From: Anoplopoma fimbria
Lineage: Eukaryota; Chordata; Actinopteri; Perciformes; Anoplopomatidae
Reading direction: 5' to 3'
Assembly: GCF_027596085.1 (NCBI RefSeq)
Contig: NC_072456.1
Coordinates: 14,026,744 to 14,090,743, forward strand
Length of the DNA: 64,000 bases
Shown here: positions 45,336 through 59,244 of the stretch, piece by piece
Position numbering within the stretch: position 1 is the stretch's first letter
Layout: the number at the start of each line of letters is the position of its first letter
Notes under the pieces: model-generated
Database searches by the model: none
Told to the model about the DNA's origin: nothing
What the model saw: only the letters and a program-made list of their open reading frames with translations
Made by a program: the position numbers and the translations under genes

Positions 45336-46949
45336 TTTGATCACATCACATCACAGGGACGATTCACTTCCGGGTTCGTTCACGCAATCAGGAATGTGAC
45401 CAATACCGTCACAGAGATCTGTCTGTGGGTTTTTGTGCCCGGATGAGTGGCTGTCAGGTTGTCCTGCGAAGCGTTGTGCAGGTGACACAGGGGTACACGT
45501 GGTTTCAGTTATAGCAACAACAAATAATAAAGGTCATACTCAGAAGCAAGGTTGGGGTTAAGGCGACTGTACAACAACATACAGCAGCTGAACAATTCTA
45601 CCTGAAAGACCTGACTTAGGGAAAATTCACACATAAAATGAATGCCATACCTGAGCGTCACCTGTAGACAAGAAACGTAATAGCAACAGCAGGTTGATGC
45701 CTGCAGAGGTAGATTCGCTGTCTTTGGTTTTATAGCTGCTTTTTAATTCTGTCACATACGATAAACCATACATCCACCTGTATGATACTGGAAAAATGAG
45801 CTGAACAACTTCATTTTATTATTTTTGTTTATTACAGCTGGTCCCCATCTGCCAACACATTTGGGGATCTTTGTGTTTTTTAAATAATTTGAAGGACTTG
45901 CTACATGCTCATTTGGTTGAGACATTCCTCCAACCATTTTAGGCTATCAAATCCCCTGAGGACTTCTCGGATAGTAATGTCAGATGCAGTTTTTTTTTAA
46001 AGAAGACGTATAGAGAGGGTAGGGGCAAATTATCTTAATTGTAGGCAATTTGGCTGAAGCATCTTGCTGAACACATTTTAATGGCTCTTACTTCAAAATA
46101 AGGACGTTCAGTGGAAGGATAATTTCGATAGATGACAATTACATTTTCACCCATCTTATAAAACAAGAGCGTGTAAAATACGTTTAAGACATTTTGGAGA
46201 CGCAAGGTTTTCAAATGGATGGGTGTGGCGCCCCCTTTTGGTTGGGGAGGTTGTTGCTCCGATTATTGTTCAAAAATGATTAATAAGCAAAAATAGAAAG
46301 ATAAATAAATCAAATAAATTGTAAAACACATACAATTCGGTTGATGTTTGTTTAGGTAGGTTCGACAATACTGCACCTTTAATAACAACATGTCTGCATC
46401 ATCTGTAAGAATGTAAACAGCCGGTGATATCACCAAATGTTTGCTGCAGCCTCGGTGCAGGATCTGATCCGGATTGTGGGATGTTTTTATAAGAAGGGAT
46501 AAATGAGTCTTCGTCCATGTTGCATTGGACGTTTGCCTCTGCCTTTGTTGTGTTTCCAGGTTACAATCCAACCTCTAATCGCGTTGTGACTCATTGAAAT
46601 AATGCTTAAATGTCGACGATGAACACCAAAGGACAAACCATTTTTTCCCCCCTAAAAGCAGCTGACATGTAGCTGAACCTCATGTCGTCTAAAAAGCGGA
46701 GCAGCTGTTATGGACCGCATATCATGATGATGATGATGATGATGATGATGCTGAGACTGTGGAGATGAGTGGTATTAATAGGAGGGCTTGAGTGTCACAG
46801 GCTTTCCACTGTCGAGGGGGTTTGAGTGGAGAGTCGGTGGTCCGGGTTTGGGGGGGCTTCAAGATCCAGACTGCGCAGTAGGAATAATAATTTGAAGGGG
46901 GGGAAAAAAAGATTAAAAACAGTTGCTCAGTGTTTATCAGACAGGCAAT
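45336..46949. promoter_or_regulatory. Divergent smim7/tmem38a upstream region
   Basis: 1.6 kb between the start codons of two genes pointing apart. It must hold both promoters. No TATA box is evident. A (GAT)n run lies at 46723-46750 about 200 bp before the tmem38a start. I see no coding sequence. Confidence 0.45.
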
Positions 46950-49900
46950 ATGGAAGTGCTGGCAGCTCTTAATTTGGGCGATTTTGCCCAAGTTTTCTCC
47001 AAAATGGGAATGTTTCCCGTGTTTGATCTCTCTTACTACATCGTGTCCATCCTCTACCTCAAGTATGAGCCAGGTCAGTCTGTTTTACACTTCTTTCTTT
47101 GCTCTTTTTTTACGTGTTTCCTTAATTATTAGATGCATATGATTATCTATAAGCTATTCTGATTGTTATTTTGGCAAGTATGCTATGCACTAATCAGACC
47201 TGTGACTTAACAACCATTTATTTACAGCAACACAAAGTTAATATCTAGAATAATATACTCAATAACATGGAAGTTTATTATTTCAACTGTTTATTATTTC
47301 AACTGTTTCAAGTTATTTATGATATTTGTGTAAGGAATTGAATGTGCATGTGATACTAGGTTGATATTCTGTGTCATAAGCATACATTGCTGTAATATCC
47401 CTATAGGGACTTTCTGTTGCTGTTATCTGTATAGTACCCAGTCCTTATAAAGCATGACCTGTTACATAAACTCCAGCAGGAGCACTTACAGCTCTGCTTG
47501 CTTGGTGTGAGGGAATGTCTGTTGCTGCAGCAGCCTGACCTCATTTACACTGGAGGAAATCACTGAAGTGGATTAAACCACTCAGCTTTGGGTAAAGCCT
47601 GATATTTTCTAAGATTTAACTTCTTTGAGAAACAGAGACCAAGGAGCATGAAACCTGAGAGAAAGGCCTGGGCATACCAGAGACTTAGGCAATAAATAGA
47701 AGATCCTGAAATAGACAGCGTCAGTGGGCCTCTGAAGCCCCTCTGCTGCACACGTTTAGGCTGCAATTGGGTTTGAATGTTAAACAGGCTGTTGAGCTAG
47801 CAGCCCAGAACGACCTTACTGTTCCTTGGAGTGCGCAGCTTTTAAAAATAGTAATTTTCCTCACTATTAAGATAAGGCTCATTCTGACATATAAGTTCAG
47901 TCATTGTCGGCCTATTTTGATCTCAGTTGAACCTTCAGTGATGATGGTCGGAGCACTAAACACACCTTAACCTGAACTAAACAAAATATAAAAGTATACA
48001 ACTTCAAATCGGACCCTCATATCCTCCACAACAGCTTCCATGATATATTGTAGCCAAATGATTTGGATATAACAGATATCTCTCAACAGTTTAGCTTCAA
48101 ACACCTTCAATGAAGAAAATGTAGAAGCAACTTGTTAGATTAACACACTTTTTTAAAAACAATTTATATATTTATGTTACATGAGCTACTTGGAGAAAGT
48201 TAATTGATATTACATAATGTTTCTTTTGCAATAAAACGTGATTTGTGATTCCTGCCTATTCACAATATATCTACATCTTTCTGTTTGGTTGTTAGGGTTA
48301 ATTGTAACTATGAGGGTGATTTAAACTGAGTGAAATATGAATTTAACTTCTATTTGAAAGGAAAAATTCCATTAGCTTATTCTAGTTTAAGTGTCACTGT
48401 AAAAAGTTAACTCTTAACTGTATGTAGGCCTACTGCGTCTCTTGAGGGAGCTGTGTGAAGTCTGATAAACTGCCTCAAGTGATGTCTTTGGAGTCAACGT
48501 TGTTTTGGTCCGAAGACTAGAAGTTTGAAAATGAGAAAAAGTCTGGTTGTGTTAGAAAGAAGTGGGCCTCTATTCCCTCTGTTTCTGCTTCCCTTCTCTG
48601 CTTGAGGCTAGCAGCTCAAAGCTACATTAAATGCCACTCACATAACACACCCAATGTAGGCGCCAGGTTTTGATAAATGAGCAGAATGCGTGTAATAAAA
48701 AATACTTTTAAACTGCCCATCATGAGTCCGTCAAGGTTAAAGGAGTGCAATGCTACATTGGTGGAGTACTTAAAAGTCACAACTTCATCATTCAACATAG
48801 TTATTACCGTCTCTAAAGTTTTAATGATGTCAAAAACAGATGTGAAACTATGCTGGCTCTCATGTCTCTCATAGTAGTAGAGTTAAAGGGGGCTGGCTGA
48901 CTTTACTTTAACACATTTGTTGAATTGTGTATTAAATTAAAAGAAAAATAGGTCAAAAACATTGAGAGAGTGCTTGTTTTTAATTCAAACAATCAGCATT
49001 TGGTTTAAATCTATAATTTTATCAGAGCTCAGTCAAGTTGTAACACGTTGCTACTAAAGCTGACTTCATGACTGTAACTGTACACCTTTATCTCACTTTG
49101 TATCTAATTTCACAGTCAAATATATCAGGCTGCCGACATTTGCAAGATCTTTTTATGTTCACCATTCCCTACATGTGTCAGAGTGGATAGTTAGAGAGCA
49201 CATGAATGAGTTTTGGGTGTCAACAACAGTGTGTGTGTGTGGAGGTAGTGGTGATGGTGGGGGGGTCAAAGGTTAAGACAGGCCTGACAGTTGCAAGGCA
49301 GGAGAAGCAGTTGAGCTGAATATATTTATAGGGGCAGCATTTCTCAGGATCAGATGGCCTTTAAACTGAGCACCAGTTTCACCACGACACCCTCACCCAC
49401 CTGTTGTTGGAGATTTGCGCGGTGAAGCAGCCGCTCTCTGTTCACATCTCCATTTACTGAACGTCTCTAACGGTGTTGCTCTAACAGATATATAGAATCA
49501 TGTCTATCTTTGCATATAGATATATAATATTTAGGTAGTTTGTCCTAAGTGATCACACTCATATTCAGATTTCACACATTAGAAAGCGTGAAAATTTGCC
49601 TTTTGCTGCATTTTGTTTAGTTGTTTTTAAATCAGGACACTTCAGCAGCAATGCAAAGTAACTGAGTACATTTATTCAAGGACTGTACTAAAGTAGACCT
49701 TTTGGGGTACTTGTATGTCACATAAGTATTTCCATTTTATGCCACATACTCATAATTCTATCCCACTCCATTTCATTTTGTACTGTTTTACTCATTGCTA
49801 CATTTATTTGACAGCTATAGTCACTTTGAGATTTATTTGTAACACAGCACCAAGCATTAACATTTTTGCTATTGTTAGCTGCCATTTTTCACACCTTGCA

Positions 49901-51096
49901 TACTCATTTAGAAATGTGGTCAAACTGTTGACTGAAGCTATAATTGAATGGTTTTGGATGAAGTTGTAATGGATACCTGCCAGCAAATAAGGCACAAGCT
50001 ATTTCTATGTCAAGCCAATTTTTTTCAAGTGGCTTTACAATTTGTACGGCATTCATCACCCACTGTCCTGAGATTCCATCCATAGATTCGGATAAGAAAA
50101 AGAAAACTATAAAGGGGAAAAAATTGAATAAACCTCAAGAGGACGGACAGGCATGCAAAAAATGTTGTGCAAACAAAATATACATAATAAAATTACAGAG
50201 TAGACAACGAACAATCAGGATGACAAAAGTATAGATAGATTATAAAAATATATTAAAGAATGGATCAGGCAGTCAAGCAGCTTCCAGGTGTCTCTAAAGA
50301 GAACCTGATCCACTCGACCTCCTCGTCACCATGGAGACTGGACTAGGACAGACACACAAGAGGAAAAGCTCAACCACAACATCCGATGAATCTCACAATG
50401 ATCCAGATACAAAAATCTGGACTGAGGCACTGACAGCGAGGAGAGAGAGAGAGGTCAGCTGATGGTCGAGCAGAGAGAAGCCTGTGTGAAAAGAGAGGAC
50501 AAGGAGAAGTAAAAGGAGAGAGAGGGAGAGAAAAAAGAGAGAGAGAGAGGCACTTTGGATGCATATGTGGGACAACAAACAAACAGAGAGTTATAGAGAT
50601 GCAGTTGTTCTCAGAAAGTTTACAGTATTCTCATACAAGACTAAATAGATTCACAGAGACTGACATCGACCCGCCAGGACAGATAATGAAAACCGGTACG
50701 ATGCCTGCAATAATCCAAGAATCAGCAACTGACTGAAAGTTAAGGAGAAAAGATGAGTGTTAAGTTTGGATTTAAAGGCTGCAACTGTCAGACTGTCTGA
50801 TGCCATGATAAGAAAAGGTTGGATGAAAGATGGCTGCATTTGAGTAAGTTTGTGTCAAAGAGGAATCTATGATTGAGTTCATTGTAACTGATTAAGTGAG
50901 AGAAAAAAGTCTTCTTAAGAACATGCGTGTAATTTAATGCACATTGTATAGAGGTGGAAAACGTCCAGTTCTGATTTACGGCATTTGCGTTCCAATCTCC
51001 TGAAGGCCGCCGAAGGGTTTCTTTATAAACCAGGGCGTAGACCTCTCTGACCGGTATAGATGTCATGGTATATACTGACATTAGCATATCATATAT

Positions 51097-51132
<36 letters not shown>

Positions 51133-54100
51133 GAATGATAATATATAAAGCATACAATAAGTTTAATACATTATAAAGAGCTGTCTGTGCTGCTCAAGTC
51201 TGTATATGTTAAAGACTCATACATTTGTTGAGTTGGTAAACTTTAAACTCATAAATGACTTTGGGAATCCTGAGTCAATATTAGGTTATGATAAACGGGC
51301 AGATTATCAGGGCGTGACCTGAACTGGTTGACTGGGCGTGGACCAAGATACAGCTCATAAACACACAAGGGATCCACTGATAATGACTTTTCAAGGTCAT
51401 CCCCAACAGTTTTGCTCTAAAGGAAGTAACAGAAATGTTCTGATCAGACCCCTGTGATTCCTCCAAACAGAACAAAGACGACCACAGAACATTGTTTTGG
51501 TCAGAGCCTCTAAAACAGGATGTAGGCCATCAGAATTTAGCAGGGCATTAATAAGGAAGCTGCAATAATTATTTCAGTGGTTTATCACAATTTACTTTTT
51601 AATTGATACATTTAGAAAGCATGATGATATTAAAGGAGCATTTTGTAAAAAGAGTACTTTTTATTCAAAATGAAGGAGAAATACATAGGTCTCATTCTAA
51701 AGTTAATTAACTACATGCATTGATGTCTGCCAGTCTTTTATCTATATTTCTTTGATTATAAAATCATACATTAAGCATGTTTGAAACTTTTTATCTTTGT
51801 TTATAGTTTTTAAAATAATTTTTCATGTGTTTGATTGTTTACCTGTAATTAATAATTTGATAGTTCTACACTCTTTTGTAAGCAAATACATTGATTCTAA
51901 TTAATTAATGACACATAGATGTGCAATGATAATTGGATTTATCAGTATTTCATGGTATTTTTCGGTAGCTGTAGTCATTTAGGAACCTCCAAACAGTCGA
52001 TGTGACATCTGATACTTAGTGAAAGTCAAACACGTCTTAACCTTCACACACGATAAACTCTGAGTGTATAAAACTCCACCACTTTCACCAAATCCCCTGA
52101 CCAAACTTTCACTCACACTGAAAATCCCTCTCAACCACTCGCTGTGATATTTTCATGTCACAGCTGTGTGCTTTGGGCATTCCCTAAAAGCTCCTCCTCT
52201 GTGTTGCAGGCTCGGTGGAGGTTTCTCGCAGGAGTCCGGTGGCATCCTGGCTCTGTGCCATGCTCTACTGCTTTGGTAGTTACATCCTGGCAGACATCAT
52301 GCTTGGAAGCAGCCCCCTCGACTATTTCCAATACAACAGCCACATCCTGCTGGCTTCAGCTGTCTGGTGAGAAAGTCTTCAGAATGACGTCACCCTTCCC
52401 AGGGGAAGAGAAACTGCTTCATGTGGATGGGACCATCAAATCTGCTTTTAAATATTCATGCTTTTTCTTATAAGACAGTATATGTGATAAAATGATCCCC
52501 TACCAGACACAGTTCGGAGGTCATTCCCATTATGGTTCTTTTCCTGCTTTAACAGAGAAAGACACTTAAAAGACTTCTTTAAAGAATCAGTTCAAGCCAT
52601 ATCACAAAAAATTATTTACCCCAAAAAACATCAACGTCATCGGTAGACTTTTTTGTTGTCATGTTTTAAGGGTTTTAGATATCATAATAGGCGCATGGAA
52701 TTTAGTTTGCAGGGCTCAAAGCAAAAATGACCCATATCTGCAACATGAGAAACAATGAAACAACATGAAATTGCAGATTGCAACTCACCAAATACACCTC
52801 TTCTCAAACTAACTGAAACTAGCGAGTGAGAGCATAAACTCATGTTTAAAATGTTTAAATCAAGTGAGAAGTATGGTCATTTACTCATAGACTTCTTCAC
52901 ATCACACTTCTTTTTACAACCAGAGGAGCCACCCCCTGATGGCTATTAGAAAGAATGCAGGTTTAAGGCATTTCTTAGAAACATGGCAGTGCAACATAAC
53001 AGACTCTGTGACTATGACCCATTCCTTATGTAGATATTCAAGGCTCATTCCTAACAATGAAAACAAAACGATTCTTAGTTTCAGATGATTAAACACTGAT
53101 AAAAAAATATTTATGAATATAATATTCCATTTCTGCTGATAGATAATACACTCCTTTAATACACATACTATTACATTTCTACCATCTCCTCCCCTCTTTC
53201 TAATATCTTGTTCTTCCTCAGGTACCTCATCTTTTACTGCCCACTGAACCTCTTCTATAAATGCGTGGCTTTCCTGCCCATCAAGCTGGTGTTGGTCGCC
53301 TTGAAGGAAGTCGTCCGCACTCGTAAGATCGCCGCTGGTGTTCACCACGCCCACCACGCCTACCACCATGGCTTCTTCATCATGGTCATCATCGGATACG
53401 TCAAAGGTCAGTGTCTTGAGTTGTAAATATGTTTGTACTGGATGACAGGGCAGGTGGTGTTACAAACTTGGCAGTATATCATGCAGTATTACAGTTTAAG
53501 ATTAGCAAAACGGTTGTGGCACAAAATATAGTCATGTTTAAAATGGGTTTTGGAATTTTCAAAACAACCAAAATTAGATGTGTTACTCCGTCACTGAATG
53601 AGAGATGACGAACAGATTCATTATGATTACAAACAACATGAGTATAAACTTTTGGGGACCTGTAGCTAATTTATTCTGTCGTGAGTTCACGAATGTAGCT
53701 TCTTTTTGTACAAATATTAACAGCTTTACCTTCAAGAAGGTCGGCCTGCGACTAATGATTATTTGTCATATACGGACTATTTTCTCAATTAGTCGATTAA
53801 TCGTTTGGTCTGTAAATTGTCAAATAAATTGTGAAAAATGCACCTCAGAATTCCCTAAAGCCCGAGGTGATGATACCATATACAGATATTTAGTTAACTT
53901 TCACAGAAGACAAAGAAAAGAAAGCAAATCTTGCTGCAACAAAGGGATTGTTTGGCATTTTTGCTTGAAAAATGACTTTGTTGATTGATCGATGATCAAA
54001 ATTGTTGGAATTATTTTTTTTGTCTGTCAATCTACTGATCGATAAATTGACTTTCAATCGTTTCAACTTTAGAAAAAAGTCTTGAACGCTGCTTGGTCAG

Positions 54101-56276
54101 CCTTCAGTTCACTCTGTGTTGAATCACAGCTGCACTCAGCAAGCCACCACATTTAAACATGAATGAACGTCACATGTGCATACCAGTGTGCACATGTGAT
54201 GTTCATTCACATTCATTCAGTGTGACAGTACCGGTGTTCACAGTCAGTATGTTTACGTGCACTTGAGTAACCAGATTGCTCAGAGAAACCAGGTTATGTC
54301 TTTGTTGCACACCTAAACCCCATATTTCCTGTACCTAGAAAAATGTCGATAGAAATAATAAATATAAAGGGTTGTCCTGGTCTAGGCTCTGCAATAGTTA
54401 TGCCCTGCAGGCGTCTATGTTGAAAATGGTGGATGAAAGCTGAAGCCAGATAAGAGCAGTCCAACCAAACACGAACTTTTTTGTCCTCATTTTTTTTCTT
54501 CCTCTGTCTATTTTTATCTTCACAGGGTCTGGGGTGGCTCTCATTTCCAATTTTGAGCAGCTGCTGCGCGGTGTGTGGAGGCCCGACACCAACGAGATCC
54601 TCAACATGTCATTGTAAGCCGGAGTCTCCCGCTGCTGATAGACTCGTTTTTGGCTGCTCGAGCATTAGGGGTTTCCAATCAAACATCAGAGGCAAAACTA
54701 GGACTTAAAAAGTTATAGTTACTACACAAAACACTGTCAGCCTTTATGAGAAACACAGCAGGTTTGTTGACACTGAGTGTAGAATTCAATAATTGTTTGA
54801 TTCTGGTGCCCCCCAGTGGTAACATCTAAAAGGCACTTTGACAGACTGTAATTAACCTTATTTACACACTGCCAGAAGAACATCTCTTATCCCCTAAAAG
54901 AAAAGCCTGGATTCATGTTTTTAAAACTTGTTGGAGGGGTTTAATAAGCCTATGTGAAATGATTCAATAGACAAAACCTTAAATCAAAACCTTCAGCTAA
55001 ACAATTATACATTAAATTTAAATGTAAAAAGTATCATAAATATTTTCGGTTGTCACACTTTTTCATAAATAACTATATCGGTCTCAAGAAGAAGTTTACT
55101 TAACTTCATACATACACATATATATATACAGTATATATATATATATATATATAATGCTATTCTGATGTTTTTTTTTCTCTGGTCTCTGCAGCCCGACCAA
55201 AGCCAGTCTGTACGGAGCCATCCTCTTCACCCTGCAGGAGGCTCACTGGCTGCCAGTGTCCAAGAGCACCCTCATCCTTGTCTTCACCCTCTTTATGGCC
55301 ACAAGCAAGGTAAGATCAGCCTAACATTTCAGAATCTGTTTTGAATACTAGAGGATCACACTCTTTTTGACTAGATCAGCAAGTAGCTAAGTTTAGGAAA
55401 GAAAAGAAAAATAATTTTCCCTTCTAGAAATAGATTTGATGTCATATGAGTTGATAGTTGAATTGAGGCCTTTGGAGCAGGAGGTAAATATTTCTAACAA
55501 TTGCTGTTTCAGTGTTGCCTCTATACTTCTTGTTGTATTAGATTAGGTTTTGTTATGTGTATTCATGTGCCTCCTTTGTTAAAGGTGCCCTGTCGACATT
55601 TGGACCTTTATTGGTACTTAGGAGTTAGAATGTGTTTTTTGAGCAGCTCTCTGTTTTGTTTGTATCTTGCCACATATATCGGATTTTATCTATTTAAATT
55701 AAGAGTGTTTTCAAGATATTTGTTAGGCCTCTAGGATACACAGAATTAATTTTGGTGAGAAACAGTCGAATAAACTCCACAGGTCCCCTTTAAAGGGTTA
55801 CTTCAGCGATTTAATTATTTTATTTCCATACAGTTGGAGGACGTGTAAGTCAAATTTAAAAACAGAAAAAACTGATGCATCTGTGGCCGATCCATTTTGA
55901 TTCATCTTTGTCTCTGGTACAAATAGAATCCCTTATTAGATAAACCAAGTCCAAAACAGTCTTCACAAGCAGAGCGGGACCTCCCGTAATGAATAAACTA
56001 ATCTTGAAGTGTTAAATTAGATATCACAAAATAAGGCTAATCTCCTCTATAACTGACACCATCTTCCTTCAGGTGGTGATGACCGCCCGACACTCTCACG
56101 GCTCCCCCTTCGCTCTCATTGAGTCCTGGGTTTGCTATCTGCTGTTCGGTTCCCCTCTGGGTGGATCTGAGGAAGACCACCATCACGCCCCCGCTGCCGT
56201 TCCATCTTCACCTCTCAAAACCAAGGAAGAGCTGAGCGAAGGTGCCCGCAAGAGGAAGGCCAAGAAAGCCGAGTAG
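46950..56276 (+). CDS. tmem38a: Trimeric intracellular cation channel A, TRIC-A (six exons, 291 aa)
   Basis: Monovalent cation (K+) channel of the sarcoplasmic/endoplasmic reticulum that supplies counter-current during Ca2+ release. Exons are 46950-47073, 52210-52366, 53222-53406, 54526-54613, 55192-55309 and 56073-56276; the phases close and give 292 codons including stop. Landmarks: [20 protein letters not shown] in the first [38 protein letters not shown], then [17 protein letters not shown]. The lipid-binding KEVVRTRKI motif follows and is next to a His-rich [10 protein letters not shown] loop, then [35 protein letters not shown] and [16 protein letters not shown]. The tail is basic and ends KKAE, a KKxx-type ER retrieval signal. 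Human TRIC-A is about 299 aa. Intron 1 is 5.1 kb and repeat-bearing. The GTCAGT donors of exons 1 and 3 are slightly off consensus. Confidence 0.97.
49650..49810 (+). repeat. Teleost AGTAACTGAGTACATTTA-type dispersed repeat
   Basis: AAGTAACTGAGTACATTTAT, then TTGGGGTACTTGTATGTCAC, AAGTATTTCCATTTTATGCC and CCCACTCCATTTCA. This is a generic fish repeat pattern, in tmem38a intron 1. Confidence 0.6.
50650..51065 (-). mobile_element. Degenerate LINE fragment in tmem38a intron 1
   Basis: On the minus strand, 51000-51060 has a basic region with [14 protein letters not shown] in one frame; then [15 protein letters not shown] and HRFLFDT in another. These match the linker upstream of RT in fish LINE ORF2 proteins (compare [17 protein letters not shown] in the 10.6-12.3 kb element). 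A shorter piece with [18 protein letters not shown] at about 50750 looks like an ORF2 C-terminus. RT itself is absent. Confidence 0.6.
51100..51128. repeat. (TA)n microsatellite
   Basis: Uninterrupted TA repeat in tmem38a intron 1. A second TA run lies at about 55118-55153 just before exon 5. Confidence 0.9.
53730..54065. repeat. Teleost dispersed repeat with ATTAGTCGATTAATCG
   Basis: Contains TCAATTAGTCGATTAATCGT, TTTGGCATTTTTGCTTGAAA, AAATGAC and GATTGATCGATGATCAAAA, then ACTGATCGATAAATTGACTT. This is a well-spread fish repeat with ATCGAT-rich ends; located in tmem38a intron 3. Confidence 0.6.
54161..54208. repeat. Near-perfect 20-bp inverted repeat (hairpin)
   Basis: Arm 1 is GAATGAACGTCACATGTGCA at 54161-54180; arm 2 at 54189-54208 is its reverse complement with one mismatch; the loop is 8 nt. 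Intronic (tmem38a intron 3). Function unknown; could be a small foldback or a MITE remnant. Confidence 0.8.
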
Positions 56277-56772
56277 GACGCCGAGCTGAAAACTGCATCA
56301 TGGCCTCCACATGATGGGACCTCCCATTCCTTTCTATGGGAAAGGGGCAGTTTGATGCTCAACCAAATGAGACCCTTTCTATTAGAGCAAAATGGTGCTT
56401 TCTGCGTTTTACACAGAACGAGGACTCCTTAAATACCACAGCAAATGTTTCACACTTTAACCGAACCTGGACATTTTAAAACATATTTATTTGTGCGTTT
56501 GTGAACATCTGCATCGGTGCTCGACACTGTGTGGTGATCCACGTTTAGCAGCTGCGCGGTCGTTTTAGAATGGCCTCTGTTCAACACATCAGTAGCTGTG
56601 TTTACAGATGTTTAGGATTTTCTTTAAGTCCACCAAACCGTATTTCAGTTCAGAAAGAAATAGAAAATACAATTAATCTGAGTCTCAATCAGAAATTAAA
56701 ATGTGAGACGAGTGTCATTTGAAAGAACATTTCTGCTTTCTACATTGAGATGATTACAACTTCCTGTCTTTA

Positions 56773-56778
56773 AATAAA
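56773..56778 (+). promoter_or_regulatory. Candidate tmem38a polyadenylation signal
   Basis: AATAAA about 500 bp after the stop, followed within 40 bp by a T/GT-rich stretch (TTTTGTCTCAGTGTTTTTTG) suited to a downstream element. Confidence 0.65.
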
Positions 56779-58240
56779 ATCAGGAGAAACATTTTGTCTC
56801 AGTGTTTTTTGATTTCCTTTTCTTATTAGAATATAATTCTATGTAATAAATGCTTTCATTACATAACAGGGTCTCATGACAGGTTTCTGTGTTCATCTCA
56901 GCTTTAGCTTAGGTCCAGTTTTACATAAAGCAGTATGAATTAGGATATTACATATAAAAAAAGTGGGGAAAAAATATGTTTTGCTTTGTTTAGGTTTTGG
57001 TGACTTTCAGTTTTCTATAAAGGATGCTTAAGGACATATTCATCTTTAAGTAACTTTAATGAAAATTTTCAGGGCTGGATATATTTTAAATCTTTCATCA
57101 ACTTTTTGTACATGTTTTGTTGTTTTGCGCTTTCCAAAACAAAGAACACAGCTGTTGACCTAAAACTGAAACATTTACTACATATACCACTGTACAATGC
57201 TATTTTGGTTGTACTAATTTATAAAACGTTGGGCTGTTTAATTTACAAAAACTTAGTAAAAACAGTAGAATTTTTCAACCAAGATAACTATTATTCAAAT
57301 TGCTAACAAGTGTCCGTATCTTGAAAGAATACGTAAGTTGATACAAGTTGATTTGCTATAAGAAAAAAAAGGTTGAAATATGTCCAAAACCCTGGCAGAT
57401 GTTTCCTCTAAAGCTCTCTATATGATATTCAGAGCGCTAATAAAGCATATAGTGGGGTAATGTCTACCTGAGAATAAGGTTGCTTTCCCCCTTTGTGTGT
57501 GTATGTTGTCGTCCCAGCTTCTCTGTGCTTTGTTTAGTAGGGCCGGCTACGTGATAACATCATCCCAACACATGGACATTTTCTGTAAAGCGTAGCACCC
57601 ACCATCTGGTCCCCCTGAGGTTAACACTGTTAGCTCTGTCAGCACTGTCAGCATTGTTAGCGGCGACCCACCATGTTGAGAGCTGTTGAGAGGCAATTTT
57701 GGCGCTGACACCAGTTTTTTAACACTTAGGAGTATTCATTGTATTGCACTTATGCTTAGCTGTAAAAAAATAAGTGCCAAAACTCCACCATTTAAGACGT
57801 GTTTAAGACCAACTCTGGTCCAGGAACCAGTTGGCTGGCGGGAGAATGTTTGTTTTCTCTGTTATGCAACTTTGAAGCTGTTGGGAGGTGACAGGAAAGG
57901 TCAGAGGTCGACCTCAGGTCACGTCCTGAGAAACCTGGACGCCCCCACGTCGCATGAACAAACTCTTGTTTGAGCATCACTAATGAACTTTGCAGGAGGT
58001 TGTTACACCCAACCTTTGACCTTAACATTCCTCACTGCAGCAGAGAAGATCCAGGAGGTAAAAGATCGGTTCGCTGCATTTTGCGCGGTTGGAGCTCACA
58101 GAAACCATCACTGCAGCTTCAGTCCAAAGGTTTACTCTATCCTCTACTTTGTTTGCTGTTTTAAGTATGACATGGAACTTTATTGATGAGAAAACTGGAT
58201 CATTTCTGTAGAAGATGCAGATGTGAGACTGAAATAATGC

Positions 58241-58443
58241 TCAAAATTAAGAGTCCAAATTGAACTGCTCACAATTCAAAAGCAGTGAGAGAGTTGTTTT
58301 TCAAACCTAATTTTATTCTTTTCATTTAACATTTAGCACCCACCATCTGGTCAAAATTAAGAGTCCAAATTTAACTGCTCACAATTCAAAAGCAGTGAGA
58401 GAGTTGTTTTTCAAACCTAATTTTCTTCTTTTCATTTCACATT
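58241..58443. repeat. ~93-bp tandem duplication with 17-bp spacer
   Basis: 58241-58333 and 58351-58443 both start TCAAAATTAAGAGTCCAAAT and end in TTTTCATTT(A/C)ACATT with about three mismatches. The spacer 58334-58350 (TAGCACCCACCATCTGG) matches 57593-57609 exactly. Confidence 0.9.
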
Positions 58444-59144
58444 AATAGTAGAGGATAGAGTAAAAAAAAAAGGACACAGTTTGGGGGAAGTACATGTGGG
58501 AGCAACACAGCTCTTAACTCAAACTCTTTTTTTACCTCCAAATTTTCCTTTTTGGAGACATGGGTATAAAATTATGCAAAACAAAGACAAAAAAATAATT
58601 TTCATTAAACTGTGCAGCTTATAACAAGTTGAGTCTTGGATTTGACTATAAACATTATATAGCATTGAGTTGGAATAAGATGATAAAGAATATAAGACAG
58701 TGTGTTATTAGATGATTTTAACAACCTTGTAGCTACAAATAGCGTAAAGAAGGGAGAACTATTTGTTAATTTAACTAGTGTTCAGTCCATCCTTTGATAA
58801 AACACATTATTGAACCAAGTAGGATATAATTCATTTACTGACTTCTTGCTCCCACAAACATGCCGTTTAAAGACGAGAAGAAAGATCTCATGAATGTGTA
58901 ATTTCTTCCTCTTTGGAGTAGAACCATCCAGGTCTCCAGCATATCGCCAGAAAATGAGCTGCTGTGTTGTTTTTTCCAGCGAAGGATCCCGAGTGACACA
59001 TCCATGTTCCTTTGGGCAAGGCAGCGAGCAGGCCAGGACAGAGAGAGAGGTGGTGAGAGCTTATCAAAGTGATCTGGGACAAATACTCCAAAACCTTAAC
59101 TACAAGGAATGTAACCAACATCTGCTGATCCCATTAATGACTAA

Positions 59145-59154
59145 GACACACACA

Positions 59155-59240
<86 letters not shown>
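59145..59240. repeat. Compound microsatellite (ACGC)n(AC)n
   Basis: An ACGC tetranucleotide run of about 30 bp followed by an uninterrupted AC run of about 55 bp. A 145-aa open frame through it is a by-product of the repeat. Confidence 0.95.
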
Positions 59241-59244
<4 letters not shown>

